This document shows, piece after piece, positions 1-7,872 of a DNA stretch of 64,000 nt. The position numbers were made by a program, and so were the translations under genes. Numbering within the stretch: the stretch's first letter is position 1; the number at the start of each line of letters is the position of its first letter. Below the pieces are notes generated by a model. It was given only the letters and a program-made list of their open reading frames with translations. It was not told the origin of the DNA and searched no databases. Source of the stretch: RDYZ01 sp964518905 (GTDB lineage: Bacteria; Cyanobacteriota; Cyanobacteriia; Cyanobacteriales; Geitlerinemataceae); assembly GCA_964518905.1 (NCBI GenBank), contig CAZFJL010000014.1, positions 1 through 64,000 on the forward strand, in the 5' to 3' direction.

Positions 1-21
1 TTTGGGAGAAGGGGCTGGGGG

Positions 22-1038
22 ATGAGGGGCAAGTTGCATAAACGGGATGCTCCCGCAGAAACACTTCAGCGCGAGGTGCCTTTCAAGCACTTTCACCCCT
101 TCGCGAAAGCGTGGCAGATTTACGCGATCGCCTTTGTCGTGATGCTGGCGGCGTTGTGGGTCAAGCCGTGGGAGCTGTACTGGAGCGCGATCGGTGTATT
201 TTCGGCGGGGATCGCGGTTAATAGCTACGGGTTTTGGCTGCGGATGCAGATTGCCGGTCGCCCGCCAGTCACCAACATGTATGAGTCCGTGGTCTGGGTC
301 GGCTTCGGGATTGCCGCGATCGCCCTAACATTCGAGCTAATCTCGCGATCGCGCTATTACCTACTCGCCGCCGCCCCCCTTTCCGTCGCCTGTTTAATCC
401 TGGCCGACAGCTTGCCCGCCGTCCTCGATGCCAGCATTACTCCCCTCGTGCCAGTGCTGCGCGATAACTTCTGGCTCAGTATTCACGTCCCGACGATCGC
501 CCTCAGTTACGCCAGTTTCGCCCTGGCTCTCGGGCTCGGTCACGTCGCCCTCGGCAATCGTCTCTTTGCCCCCGACGCCAAACCGCGTTTTAAAACCCTG
601 TCGCAACTCAACTATCGCGTCTTGCAAGTGGGCGTTCTGCTGCTGACCACAGGAATTATCCTCGGCGGCATTTGGGCGCACTTTTCCTGGGGTCGCTTCT
701 GGGGTTGGGACCCGAAGGAAACCTGGGCGCTGATCGCCTTGCTGTGTTATCTCGCGCCACTGCACGGTCGTTTGGTCGGCTGGATTGGAGATTTTGGGAT
801 TAATGTTTTTAGTGTTGTCTCGTTCAATGCCGTGCTGATGGCTTGGTATGGCGTTAACTTTGTCCTAGGAACTGGCCTCCATAGCTACGGCTTTGGTACG
901 GGCGGTTCTGGGCTGTTGATTTTGGGGATCGTCGGTTTTGATCTGCTGCTGGTAACGATCGCCTCGGCGCGTCATTATGGCTGGTTTTCCCGCGCCTTGG
1001 CGTCCGAGATCAATCCTGCCGAAGTGCAGCCGGAATAG
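22..1038 (+). CDS. ccsA: Cytochrome c maturation protein, CcsA/ResC type (5' end uncertain)
   Basis: Multi-spanning membrane protein of system II cytochrome c biogenesis, which handles haem delivery and attachment to apocytochromes on the lumenal/periplasmic side. The haem-binding tryptophan-rich WWD-type segment is visible at about residues 227-240 (WGRFWGWDPKETW), followed by a conserved LHGR. About eight hydrophobic segments span residues 30-315. The N-terminal part with GRPPVTNMYE (about residues 79-88) resembles ResC-type proteins and the C-terminal halves of ResB-ResC fusions more than the short CcsA usual in cyanobacteria. The reading frame has no stop in the 21 bases before this ATG, so the true start may lie outside the window. 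The Rieske gene follows 73 bp downstream on the same strand. Confidence 0.85.
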   Translation: MRGKLHKRDAPAETLQREVPFKHFHPFAKAWQIYAIAFVVMLAALWVKPWELYWSAIGVFSAGIAVNSYGFWLRMQIAGRPPVTNMYESVVWVGFGIAAIALTFELISRSRYYLLAAAPLSVACLILADSLPAVLDASITPLVPVLRDNFWLSIHVPTIALSYASFALALGLGHVALGNRLFAPDAKPRFKTLSQLNYRVLQVGVLLLTTGIILGGIWAHFSWGRFWGWDPKETWALIALLCYLAPLHGRLVGWIGDFGINVFSVVSFNAVLMAWYGVNFVLGTGLHSYGFGTGGSGLLILGIVGFDLLLVTIASARHYGWFSRALASEINPAEVQPE

Positions 1039-1111
1039 TCGGCGATCGCCAATTCTGAATGTTCTCAACCTCTATAGCCTTGAACTCGGGCATTTATTTG
1101 GAGCTATCACT

Positions 1112-1594
1112 ATGAAACGTCGTAATTTTCTCAACTGGGTTGGCGCAGGCTTCCTGGCGACCTCTTTACCGGTCGTACTAGCGGCATGCCAAACACCAGA
1201 GGAAGCCGCAACTGATGCGACTGACACTGCCGACACTACCGCCGATGCGGGCGCTGACACGCTGGAGCCGGTGGATACCACCCCTCGCGCCGATGGCTTT
1301 TCGGCGATCGGTCGTGTAGCCGAACTCGATGCCGCTGGCTTTGTCGCGAATAAAACGCTCTCAGCAGCCGTGATCCGCGATCCGGCGAATCCGGACGCCG
1401 TGCTGGGCGTCAACTCGCTGTGTACCCACCAAGGTTGCACAGTGGAATGGGACGGCGAAGGCGCTTTCGCTTGCCCATGTCATGCCTCGAAATTCGCGCC
1501 AGACGGTAGTGTTACGGCTGGGCCTGCGGAGACGCCGCTCCCCGTTTTGGAAGCAAAAATCGAGGAAGATCTCGTGTTGGTTAAAGCGTCCTAA
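1112..1594 (+). CDS. Rieske 2Fe-2S lipoprotein
   Basis: 160-residue Rieske iron-sulfur protein. Both cluster motifs are intact: CTHQGC with Cys104 and His106 as ligands, and CPCHASKF with Cys121 and His124. Cys109 and Cys123 are the disulfide pair. The N-terminus has a twin-arginine-like KRRNFL and a lipobox (VLAAC, Cys26), so Tat export and lipid anchoring are likely. Residues 30-60 form an Ala/Thr/Asp linker. It lacks the transmembrane helix and length of PetC, so it is not the cytochrome b6f subunit but a small single-domain Rieske protein of unknown partner. The start at 1112 is chosen for the export signal and the nearby GGAG. Position behind ccsA suggests a shared redox/haem role, which is inference. 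Confidence 0.85.
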   Translation: MKRRNFLNWVGAGFLATSLPVVLAACQTPEEAATDATDTADTTADAGADTLEPVDTTPRADGFSAIGRVAELDAAGFVANKTLSAAVIRDPANPDAVLGVNSLCTHQGCTVEWDGEGAFACPCHASKFAPDGSVTAGPAETPLPVLEAKIEEDLVLVKAS

Positions 1595-1737
1595 GCTTTC
1601 AGGGAAACCGTAAAACGTCACGGAATCTCAATCCTTCTCAAGGTGAGTAACGGGGTGTTTGCACCGTTGTGTTGACGGCAAAGCGAACGCCCCTTCTTTT
1701 TGGGCTTCTATAGTCTTTTCAGCCAAGAACAAGACCC

Positions 1738-2248
1738 TTAAAGATTCAACGCACCACGAGCCAGCAACCAGGATCGAAGCTCCACTGAGATCCCGATCGC
1801 GTCGGAAAAGAGCGTTCCGTTTACCGTACAGTTCGCCAAATTTGCGCCCGTAAGGTCGGCCTCTTCTAGATTGGCATCGCTGAGGTTCGCACCTGCCAGA
1901 TTGGCATTGCGTAAATTGGCTCCCTTCAGCGTTGCGCCAAACAGGTCAGCCTCCGATAAATTGGCTTGGCTCAAGTTCGCCTCGCTCAGGCCACTACAGT
2001 CGAGCTGCGATCGCACTAAACTCGCCCCGCTCAAATTTACGCCCTCGATCGCAGCATTCACGATGCTCGTATCCGTTAGATCCGCGCCGACCAGCACAGC
2101 ACCGATCAGCATCGCCTGATCAAGCGTCGCTTCCGTTAATTGCGCGTTGGTCAAATTGGCCTCGCTCCACTGCGAGCGCGTCAGATTCGCCCGCGTGAAA
2201 TCCGCCCCGCTGAAGTCCGCACGAATGAAAGTGGCATGTATCGCGCTA
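1738..2248 (-). pseudogene. Pentapeptide-repeat protein, C-terminal fragment (split by IS)
   Basis: About 169 codons of A(N/D)LXX pentapeptide repeats, expected to form a right-handed quadrilateral beta-helix. It is the 3' part of the gene whose 5' part is at 3140-3551. The IS at 2249-3139 lies between them. Deleting the IS plus one copy of the TA duplication joins the two parts in frame as ...FTGASAIHATF..., giving a protein of about 306 residues. In the present sequence this fragment could be translated only from an ATG supplied by the IS end (2260-2262). The protein's function is unknown. Confidence 0.85.
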
Positions 2249-3139
2249 GGGCGTGTCATCAATTAGAGGGGATTGACAAAGAAGACACAATCAGGGGTAA
2301 CTATGCGAGCCAGATGAGGGACGAAACCAGGTAAATCGCTCCGAGAAAGTGAACCGAGCGCTTGTCATAACGAGTCGCAATCGCTCGGTACTGCTTGAGC
2401 TTGGCAAAGAAGTTCTCGACCACATGCCGCGCTCCGTACAAGTGTCGGTCGTAGTCAAGAGCCTTCTTGCGGTTTGCTTTCGGCGGAATCACCGCTGCAA
2501 TACCTCGGGCTTCGAGCACCTCTCGCACTCGCTGGTCAGCATCGTATCCTTTGTCAGCGAGTAGAGCTTGCCCCTCAACCTCGGGCAGCAGCTCGTCGGC
2601 TCCTTCCAGGTCACTGGCCTGACCGGGAGTCAAAAAAATTGGTCGGGTTGCCCAACGCATCGACCAGGGCATGAATCTTCGTGCTCAGCCCACCTCGACT
2701 GCGACCGATATCTTCCGCTTCTGCACTACTTCCCGCCGCCCCAGCGCTGTGCTGGTGAGCCCGCACTATGCTGCTGTCAATCGCTTGGTATTCGTTGTCT
2801 GCGTCACTGGCCAGCACTTCAAAGATTCGCTGCCACACCCCTTTCTTTGCCCAGCGGCTAAAGCGTGTATGAATGACACGGAAGTCTCCGTATCGCTCCG
2901 GCAGGTCTCGCCAAGGAATACCGGTTCGATATCGATACAACACCGCTTCGACGAATAGCCGATTGTCTTTTGCTGTCACACCCACGCTACCGGCTCGCCC
3001 CGGTAGCAGGTCTTCGATTTTTTCCCACTGTTCATCTTTCAGAGCGTAGCGTCGGGTCATTCTACTTGGGGCTCCTTTGAGTTGACTGGCCTCTATTCTC
3101 CTCGGTCTCGCCCTTTTGGGCTTAATTGATGACACGCCC
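2249..3139 (-). mobile_element. IS5-type insertion sequence, 891 bp (IS427-like)
   Basis: Complete insertion sequence with perfect 17-bp terminal inverted repeats (GGGCGTGTCATCAATTA at 2249-2265 and its complement at 3123-3139) and a TA target duplication at 2247-2248 and 3140-3141. The empty site would read GCGCTAGCTCCC. It carries one transposase in two overlapping frames. Family assignment rests on the transposase sequence (IS5 superfamily DDE, N-terminal DUF4096-like) and the two-frame layout typical of the IS427 subgroup. Intact ends and precise fit into the host gene indicate a recent insertion. Its ends match the MITE-like element at 41768-41893. Confidence 0.9.
2301..3060 (-). CDS. 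IS5-family transposase, two frames joined by frameshift
   Basis: The first frame (3060 down to 2611) starts with MTRRYALKDEQWEKI and holds the N-terminal domain and the first catalytic Asp (AIDSSIVRAHQH). The second frame (down to 2301) holds LTPGQASD, the second Asp (LLADKGYDAD) and the YGARHVVENFFAKLK region with the catalytic Glu. The frames overlap at a run of seven T on the coding strand (2632-2638), where a +1 shift (equivalently loss of one T) joins them. Such programmed slippage is usual in IS427-like elements, so the transposase is probably functional, but a disabling mutation cannot be excluded. A good AAAGGAG ribosome site precedes the start at 3060. Confidence 0.85.
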
Positions 3140-3551
3140 TAGCTCCCGTAAACGTTGAATTCGGCGCGATCGTCTCCCGTAAATCGGCTTCATTGAAGGT
3201 ACTGACCGTGGCATCCACACCGGTCAAATTCGCGCCGGTGAGTTTTGCTCCCGTGGCCTTCGTTGCGCGTAGGCTTGCCCCATCGAGTCTGGCCTGCATC
3301 AAGATCGCATTTTCCAAGATCGCGTTGGACAAATCACAACCCTGAAGGTCACACAGGATCAAAGTGGCCTGTCGAAAATTTGTGGCGTGACAGGAGGCAG
3401 CGGTTAGCGTCGCCGATCGCAGATAAGCCTCGGAGAAATCCCCACCATCGAGGGTGGCTCCTTCCAAATTGATCGCGCTGAGTTCCGCCTGAAATAACGA
3501 ACGCCCCGCTTCAAGTTGAGTTAGGACGTCTTGCTCCGTAAATTTAGACAT
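3140..3551 (-). pseudogene. Pentapeptide-repeat protein, N-terminal fragment (split by IS)
   Basis: N-terminal 137 codons of the interrupted gene: a short head (MSKFTEQDVLTQLEAG) followed by pentapeptide repeats such as ANLTG and ADLRE. The frame now reads through the IS end and stops after 15 foreign residues (RACHQLSPKGRDRGE), so a truncated 152-residue product is possible. The remainder of the gene is at 1738-2248. Pentapeptide proteins of this kind are abundant in cyanobacteria and mostly of unknown role. Confidence 0.85.
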
Positions 3552-3672
3552 AGCAGTAAAAATAGGGCGATCCGATCGCGCTCATCCTACAGCACTTTGA
3601 TTCAGGATTCGCGCTTAAACATCTCATGCTCAGTCTAGATCGAATTGTCGTAACGGGCGCAGAGCCAACACC

Positions 3673-4974
3673 TCACGATCGACCAATCACGGACAGCCCT
3701 TCAACAATGATCGACGGTGTACAGCACGATCCATTCCAGACCGTATCACTACCGATTTCGATCGCATTTTTCAACGCCGTATACACATTGCCACAGACCA
3801 TCGTGTCCTTCACGCGACCCTGAATTTCACCGCCTCGTACGTAATAACCCAGGGCAACATTAATCGAAAAATCCCCGGCCAGCCCGCTACCCCCGCCGAG
3901 CACCTCATCGACCACAAGACCCTCATTAAGACTGGCAATGAGCGTCGCGAGATCGCATTGTCCGGGCGAGACGATCGAGTTATATAAACCCGGTGACGGA
4001 TAACTTTCGAGGTTGGGGCGAAAGCCATTGCCGGTGCTGCCGCTGCCGAGCTGTTTGCCAATTTGGCGATCGGTGTAAAACAGTTGCAAGACGCCATTCT
4101 CGATGAATGTCGTTTGTCGTGTGGGCATTCCCTCATCATCAAACGGGCAACTGTAGGGGCCGGAGGTCGGATGCTGCGACAGGGTGATATTCGAGGCGAT
4201 AACGGGTTTGCCGACGAGATCACTCCAGGGGGATGACTGCTCTAGGGCGCGTTTTCCACTCAGGGCTTCGTGAATCGTATCCCACAGCAGATCGGCGGCC
4301 TTGGAAGTGAAGAGGACGGGGAGGCGACCACTGGGGGCGGAAACGTTGCGCTTGGCCCAATGAAAGCGCTGGAGGATCTGCTGGGCGAGATCGTGGGGAT
4401 CGAGCCGATCGCGTTGGGTTTGGCCGTCTGAGACGCAGAGGAAGTCATCACCGCGTATCCATTCGGCGGTGATGTAACTGCTGAGGGTTGTATCGGTGTA
4501 GGCGCAATCCAGGCCATTTGTGTTAACTAAGCGGGTGGTTTCCGTGTCGCATTCCCACTCGGCCATGCAGATCACGTCGGGGTACTCCTCGCGGATTAAG
4601 CCGATCGTCTCTTTTGCCCAGGTAATGCTTTGCTGAATCGGCACCTCGATCCCGAGGTCGGGATAGTGGATATCCACGGCTTCGCCCAGCTCGATCGCTT
4701 CCGGTGGGTTGAGCTGGGCGATCGCTAAGGCGCGATCGACTAATGTCCTGGGGTCGGTCGGGCCGTAGGATACGGCCAAACCTGGACGTCCCTTGTGCCA
4801 CAGCCGTAGTGTGGTTCCTTCAGAATCTGTACTTTCGAGTTGCTTCAGCCGGTTCGCCTCGAAGTAAACCGGCCTCGCGTGCGATCGAGACTGAAATACT
4901 TCGGCAGCGTCGGCTCCTCGATCAAGTGCCGCATCGAGAAGTGCATCGGCAAAGCTATCGCTGGCTGTCGTCAT
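3673..4974 (-). CDS. pmbA: TldE/PmbA-like subunit of metalloprotease TldD/E
   Basis: 433 residues, full length for the family. The TldD/TldE heterodimer unfolds and cleaves short or modified peptides in the cytosol. TldE lacks the HExxxH metal site of TldD, and none is seen here. Recognisable family segments are the N-terminal ADAAEVF region, a central FDDEG motif (about residues 277-281), a Gly/Ser-rich stretch with GSTGNGFRP, and the C-terminal SINVALGYYVRGGEIQG region. No tldD partner is present in the window. The next gene upstream (Tab2-like) is on the same strand 219 bp away, with a hairpin and short tandem repeats between. Confidence 0.88.
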   Translation of the reverse strand: MTTASDSFADALLDAALDRGADAAEVFQSRSHARPVYFEANRLKQLESTDSEGTTLRLWHKGRPGLAVSYGPTDPRTLVDRALAIAQLNPPEAIELGEAVDIHYPDLGIEVPIQQSITWAKETIGLIREEYPDVICMAEWECDTETTRLVNTNGLDCAYTDTTLSSYITAEWIRGDDFLCVSDGQTQRDRLDPHDLAQQILQRFHWAKRNVSAPSGRLPVLFTSKAADLLWDTIHEALSGKRALEQSSPWSDLVGKPVIASNITLSQHPTSGPYSCPFDDEGMPTRQTTFIENGVLQLFYTDRQIGKQLGSGSTGNGFRPNLESYPSPGLYNSIVSPGQCDLATLIASLNEGLVVDEVLGGGSGLAGDFSINVALGYYVRGGEIQGRVKDTMVCGNVYTALKNAIEIGSDTVWNGSCCTPSIIVEGLSVIGRS

Positions 4975-5031
4975 CGGTTTTGGGTTGACCCATCTGAATC
5001 TGCACGTCTCGATCGCGGCTCACTGTTAATT

Positions 5032-5060
5032 TGCATCTAATCTGCATCTAATCTGCATCG
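5032..5060. repeat. 11-bp tandem repeat, about 2.6 copies
   Basis: The unit TGCATCTAATC occurs at 5032-5042 and 5043-5053, followed by a partial TGCATCG. It lies just upstream of the tldE start (4974, minus strand) in its probable promoter region. No function is evident. Confidence 0.7.
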
Positions 5061-5095
5061 TGGATTTTACGCAGGGTGATCCTAGGTAACTAGAT

Positions 5096-5121
5096 ATCAC
5101 GAGAGGGTTACATCTCGTGAT
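5096..5121. terminator. Intergenic hairpin between tldE and tab2
   Basis: A perfect 9-bp stem (ATCACGAGA / TCTCGTGAT) with an 8-nt loop. It is followed by GTTTT on the plus strand, but no T-run is seen on the minus strand, where both flanking genes lie. It may still end or stabilise the Tab2-like transcript, whose stop is at 5194. The assignment as terminator is weak. Confidence 0.35.
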
Positions 5122-5193
5122 GTTTTGTCGCTAATCTCAGGTCGCGATCGAGGCTGAAATCTCGCAAACTCAAGGGAATTAAGGTATCTCGTT

Positions 5194-6063
5194 TTAGGCT
5201 AAATTCAGTTCCTGAAGCAGCCAAAATCCCGCAAAGGCTTCGGAATTCGGATCGGACTGAACAGCCAGAAAGTGAACCCCATTCGCCGCTTGCTTGGCGG
5301 CTTCAAATCGCGCGGCTTCCGCCTGGGTGGCCTCGTTCACCACATCTGCCAGCACCCAGGCATCGTTTCCGCCCGTTTCCAGGATTAAGCGTGGGGCACG
5401 TCCCGTGGTGTATTTCAAAAAGCCCAGTTCGAGGCCCGACATCCAGGCCGCCAGGGGGAAGGCACGGGGCGAGAAGACGATCGTACCGGGAATGGCGCGA
5501 TCGCCCGTTAGACCCAGTAAAGACAGCGGAAATCCCTCACCAAAATCAACCTCCCAATCCGGCATATCATCAAAAGCACTGGCCTCAAGTGTCACAAACG
5601 CCCACTGCTGACCCTGGAGCGCGTCCGGCAATGCGAGCGGGATGGGCGACTGGTATTGGACAGAGGGAGACGTAATCGTGGTGTCTTGATAGCCCGGTTC
5701 GTTGGGGTAGACGTTAACGAGACGGTCTTCCATCCAGGCATTGAGGGCCACAGTACGGCGTCCTAGCTTGGCGTCCAGACCGATATCGGTGCAAGCCTTG
5801 AGGATCATGTTGTTCATCTGGCGACGAAAAAATCGCGCGAACTGCGGCGACTGCCCTGATTTTTCCATCGCTTGCTTAAGGGCGTTGCCGAGCCATTCGG
5901 AGTTAACCGTTGTACTGGGACAATAGTAGGCATCCCGAAATAAACTCTCCGATTCACGATCGACACTCAAGGGCGACTCACAAATCAGCAATTCCCATAA
6001 TTTTTTGCCGTTCTCATCGAGGATCGGACGCGAATAAAAGTCTATTTCCCAAACCGTTGTCAT
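5194..6063 (-). CDS. Tab2/Atab2-family RNA-binding protein
   Basis: 289 residues, matching the length and pattern of the cyanobacterial homologues of Chlamydomonas Tab2 and Arabidopsis ATAB2 (DUF1092): an N-terminal TTVWEIDFYSRP, an internal RRTVALNAWMEDRL and a C-terminal GFWLLQEL. In chloroplasts the family binds AU-rich leader RNA and is needed for translation of photosystem I mRNA such as psaB. In cyanobacteria it is inferred to act in synthesis of photosynthetic proteins. No transmembrane segment or signal peptide is seen. Start and stop are unambiguous. Confidence 0.9.
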   Translation of the reverse strand: MTTVWEIDFYSRPILDENGKKLWELLICESPLSVDRESESLFRDAYYCPSTTVNSEWLGNALKQAMEKSGQSPQFARFFRRQMNNMILKACTDIGLDAKLGRRTVALNAWMEDRLVNVYPNEPGYQDTTITSPSVQYQSPIPLALPDALQGQQWAFVTLEASAFDDMPDWEVDFGEGFPLSLLGLTGDRAIPGTIVFSPRAFPLAAWMSGLELGFLKYTTGRAPRLILETGGNDAWVLADVVNEATQAEAARFEAAKQAANGVHFLAVQSDPNSEAFAGFWLLQELNLA

Positions 6064-6168
6064 AACTGGACTGCCCGCGCTTTTATGATGATTTTCAAAC
6101 GCTATCCATGATACGGGCTGACGTGACGGCGATCGCGTGACGATGATGTTCCCCGACTCAATACAGAC

Positions 6169-7008
6169 TTAATGCATCGGAGCCATAGGGTCAAAGGTTC
6201 CGGCTTCGATTTGATCGATCGCCTGACGCGAAAGTTTCGCGGCTCCGATTTGTTCCTGCTCTTGAAATAAACCCTCTGCAACTTCTAGATCGAGAACGGC
6301 TTTGTCAAATTGCTGTAACTGCGCCAAGACCATCGCCCGGTTGTAGAACGTTTTGGAGTCGGAGGCATTGAGGGCGAGGGCGCGATCGAAGTCAGCGAGG
6401 GCGTGCTCATAGTTGCCGAGATCAAAGTGGAGGCTGCCCCGGTTGACAAAGGCGATGTCGTAATCCGGCTGAAGCGCGATCGCCCGGTTGTAGTCGATCA
6501 TGGCATCCCGAGTTTTGCCCAGCGCGTGGTGGGCGCTACCACGATTGGCAAAGGCGCGAACATCCTCGGGGCTACGATCTAGAACTTCGGTCAAATCTGC
6601 GATCGCCGCGTCGTATTGCTGCATTCGCAACCGCGACAAGGCACGACCGTGATAGCAAAAAATGCTGTCCGGTTGAAGTTCCAGTGCCTTAGAAAATTCG
6701 GTCTGAGCTTTGGAATAATCACCCGCTTCCAGAGCGGCAGTTCCTGCCGCAATTGCAGCTTTCAAATCCGCCGTGCGGCTCGGATCGATCGAGATCTTCG
6801 TGTTCGGAGCCAGACCCATCGCGGCAAAGCGAAATGAATTAGCGAACACATAGGCGGGAATCGGCATCGTGGCATTGGCCGTTTGCTGCGAGAGCTGCAT
6901 CATGCCACGCGGCACGACTAGACCGAGAACGGCCAGAGCAGAGACCAGAAAACCGGCGTATCCCCAGCGTGGATGTGTATCGGTTGAGTGGTTCATACTG
7001 TGAAACAA
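6169..7008 (-). CDS. Membrane-anchored TPR protein
   Basis: 279 residues with an N-terminal hydrophobic segment (about residues 17-35, AGFLVSALAVLGLVV), then at least four tetratricopeptide repeats between about residues 80 and 250 (AALEAGDYSKAQTEFSKAL, YDAAIADLTEVL, TRDAMIDYNRAI, YEHALADFDRAL). TPR domains mediate protein-protein contacts, so it is probably an anchored scaffold facing the periplasm or lumen. A second in-frame ATG four codons later (MNHSTD) could be the real start. No specific partner can be named from context. Confidence 0.75.
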   Translation of the reverse strand: MFHSMNHSTDTHPRWGYAGFLVSALAVLGLVVPRGMMQLSQQTANATMPIPAYVFANSFRFAAMGLAPNTKISIDPSRTADLKAAIAAGTAALEAGDYSKAQTEFSKALELQPDSIFCYHGRALSRLRMQQYDAAIADLTEVLDRSPEDVRAFANRGSAHHALGKTRDAMIDYNRAIALQPDYDIAFVNRGSLHFDLGNYEHALADFDRALALNASDSKTFYNRAMVLAQLQQFDKAVLDLEVAEGLFQEQEQIGAAKLSRQAIDQIEAGTFDPMAPMH

Positions 7009-7164
7009 GGAAAAAGAACAAGCGTACGGTTTAGTGATTCTGTTGATTAAGAATTTAGTAGAAAGGCAACATCTTCAGACAGAGTGTAGTGGACTCAAGT
7101 CGTGGATTCAAAGAGCATCATGGGCGCAAGTTGACGTGAAGTGACGCAGATTGAGATGTTGCCG

Positions 7165-7692
7165 TCAGGATTTGCCTGATTGCGTTGCGAGCCAGCGCTC
7201 GACCAAAATGACGGCGACGATATCGTCGATCGGGCATGGGATCGATCGCAGCTTGGCCGGAATTATACGCGACAATCCCCGCGATGGGTGCAGTATCCAG
7301 TAGCGATCGCGAGCTTCTTGGGTGCTGTTGTACTCATTGACTGTAACCAGCGCAACCGTATCCGGCAAAACCTGTTCGAGCTGTTTTCGCCAGTGTTTCG
7401 AGCTCGTACCATCACCAATCACGATCGTCGTGATCGGATATTCTTGGCATTGCGCGACGACATCGGCGATCGCCGACGCGGACTCCACCACGCGCATCTG
7501 ATCGATCGTGATGCCCGATCCGAACGCCTCACCCGTATTTAAAACTTGGCCCCGATCTTGACCCCGATCTTGACCTTGATTTTGAGCTTGATCGGGCGAT
7601 CGGCTTGGCAGTTTGACTCGCGCAATCCCACATTTATCGCGTCCCGGATCAAAGCCGATCGCCAGCTCTAGCTCCCTATTTTTATTCGTCAT
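7165..7692 (-). CDS. RuvX/YqgF-like RNase H-fold nuclease
   Basis: 175-residue protein of the YqgF/RuvX family (proposed Holliday junction resolvase or pre-16S rRNA processing nuclease). The acidic residues expected in the RNase H fold are present: Asp15 in IGFDPGRDKCGIA, Glu in VNEYNSTQEA, and the C-terminal DDIVAVILVERW. It belongs to the divergent cyanobacterial subgroup rather than to canonical RuvX. A low-complexity GQDR/DQAQ insert after about residue 33 is encoded by a degenerate 12-bp tandem repeat at 7542-7589 and probably forms a surface loop. Confidence 0.75.
   Translation of the reverse strand: MTNKNRELELAIGFDPGRDKCGIARVKLPSRSPDQAQNQGQDRGQDRGQVLNTGEAFGSGITIDQMRVVESASAIADVVAQCQEYPITTIVIGDGTSSKHWRKQLEQVLPDTVALVTVNEYNSTQEARDRYWILHPSRGLSRIIPAKLRSIPCPIDDIVAVILVERWLATQSGKS
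7542..7589. repeat. In-frame 12-bp tandem repeat inside the YqgF-like gene
   Basis: Four degenerate copies of CTTGACCCCGAT (7542-7553, 7554-7565, 7566-7577, 7578-7589). On the coding strand they encode Gln/Gly/Asp/Arg-rich repeats. The 12-bp unit keeps the frame, so copy number can change without disrupting the gene. Confidence 0.85.
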
Positions 7693-7775
7693 GAGTTGCG
7701 ATTCGTTGCAATATTCACCTTAAAACGTCCACAAAATCTGTTCTGTTTTACACGCAGCTTTGCACGAATTCACCA

Positions 7776-7810
7776 CAAAAAATAGCGCAGTCGCGATCGC
7801 AACTGCGCTA
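7776..7810 (-). terminator. Rho-independent terminator of the porin gene
   Basis: A 9-bp perfect stem (TAGCGCAGT / ACTGCGCTA, 7783-7810) whose loop contains the HIP1-like CGCGATCG. On the minus strand it is followed by ATTTTTTG. It lies about 60 bp beyond the porin stop codon (7873), in the right orientation for that transcript. Confidence 0.8.
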
Positions 7811-7872
7811 TGAACCATCAAACAAAAGCTTGGATGCTTCAGAACAATTCTAAATCCTGAACACAATCCAAC

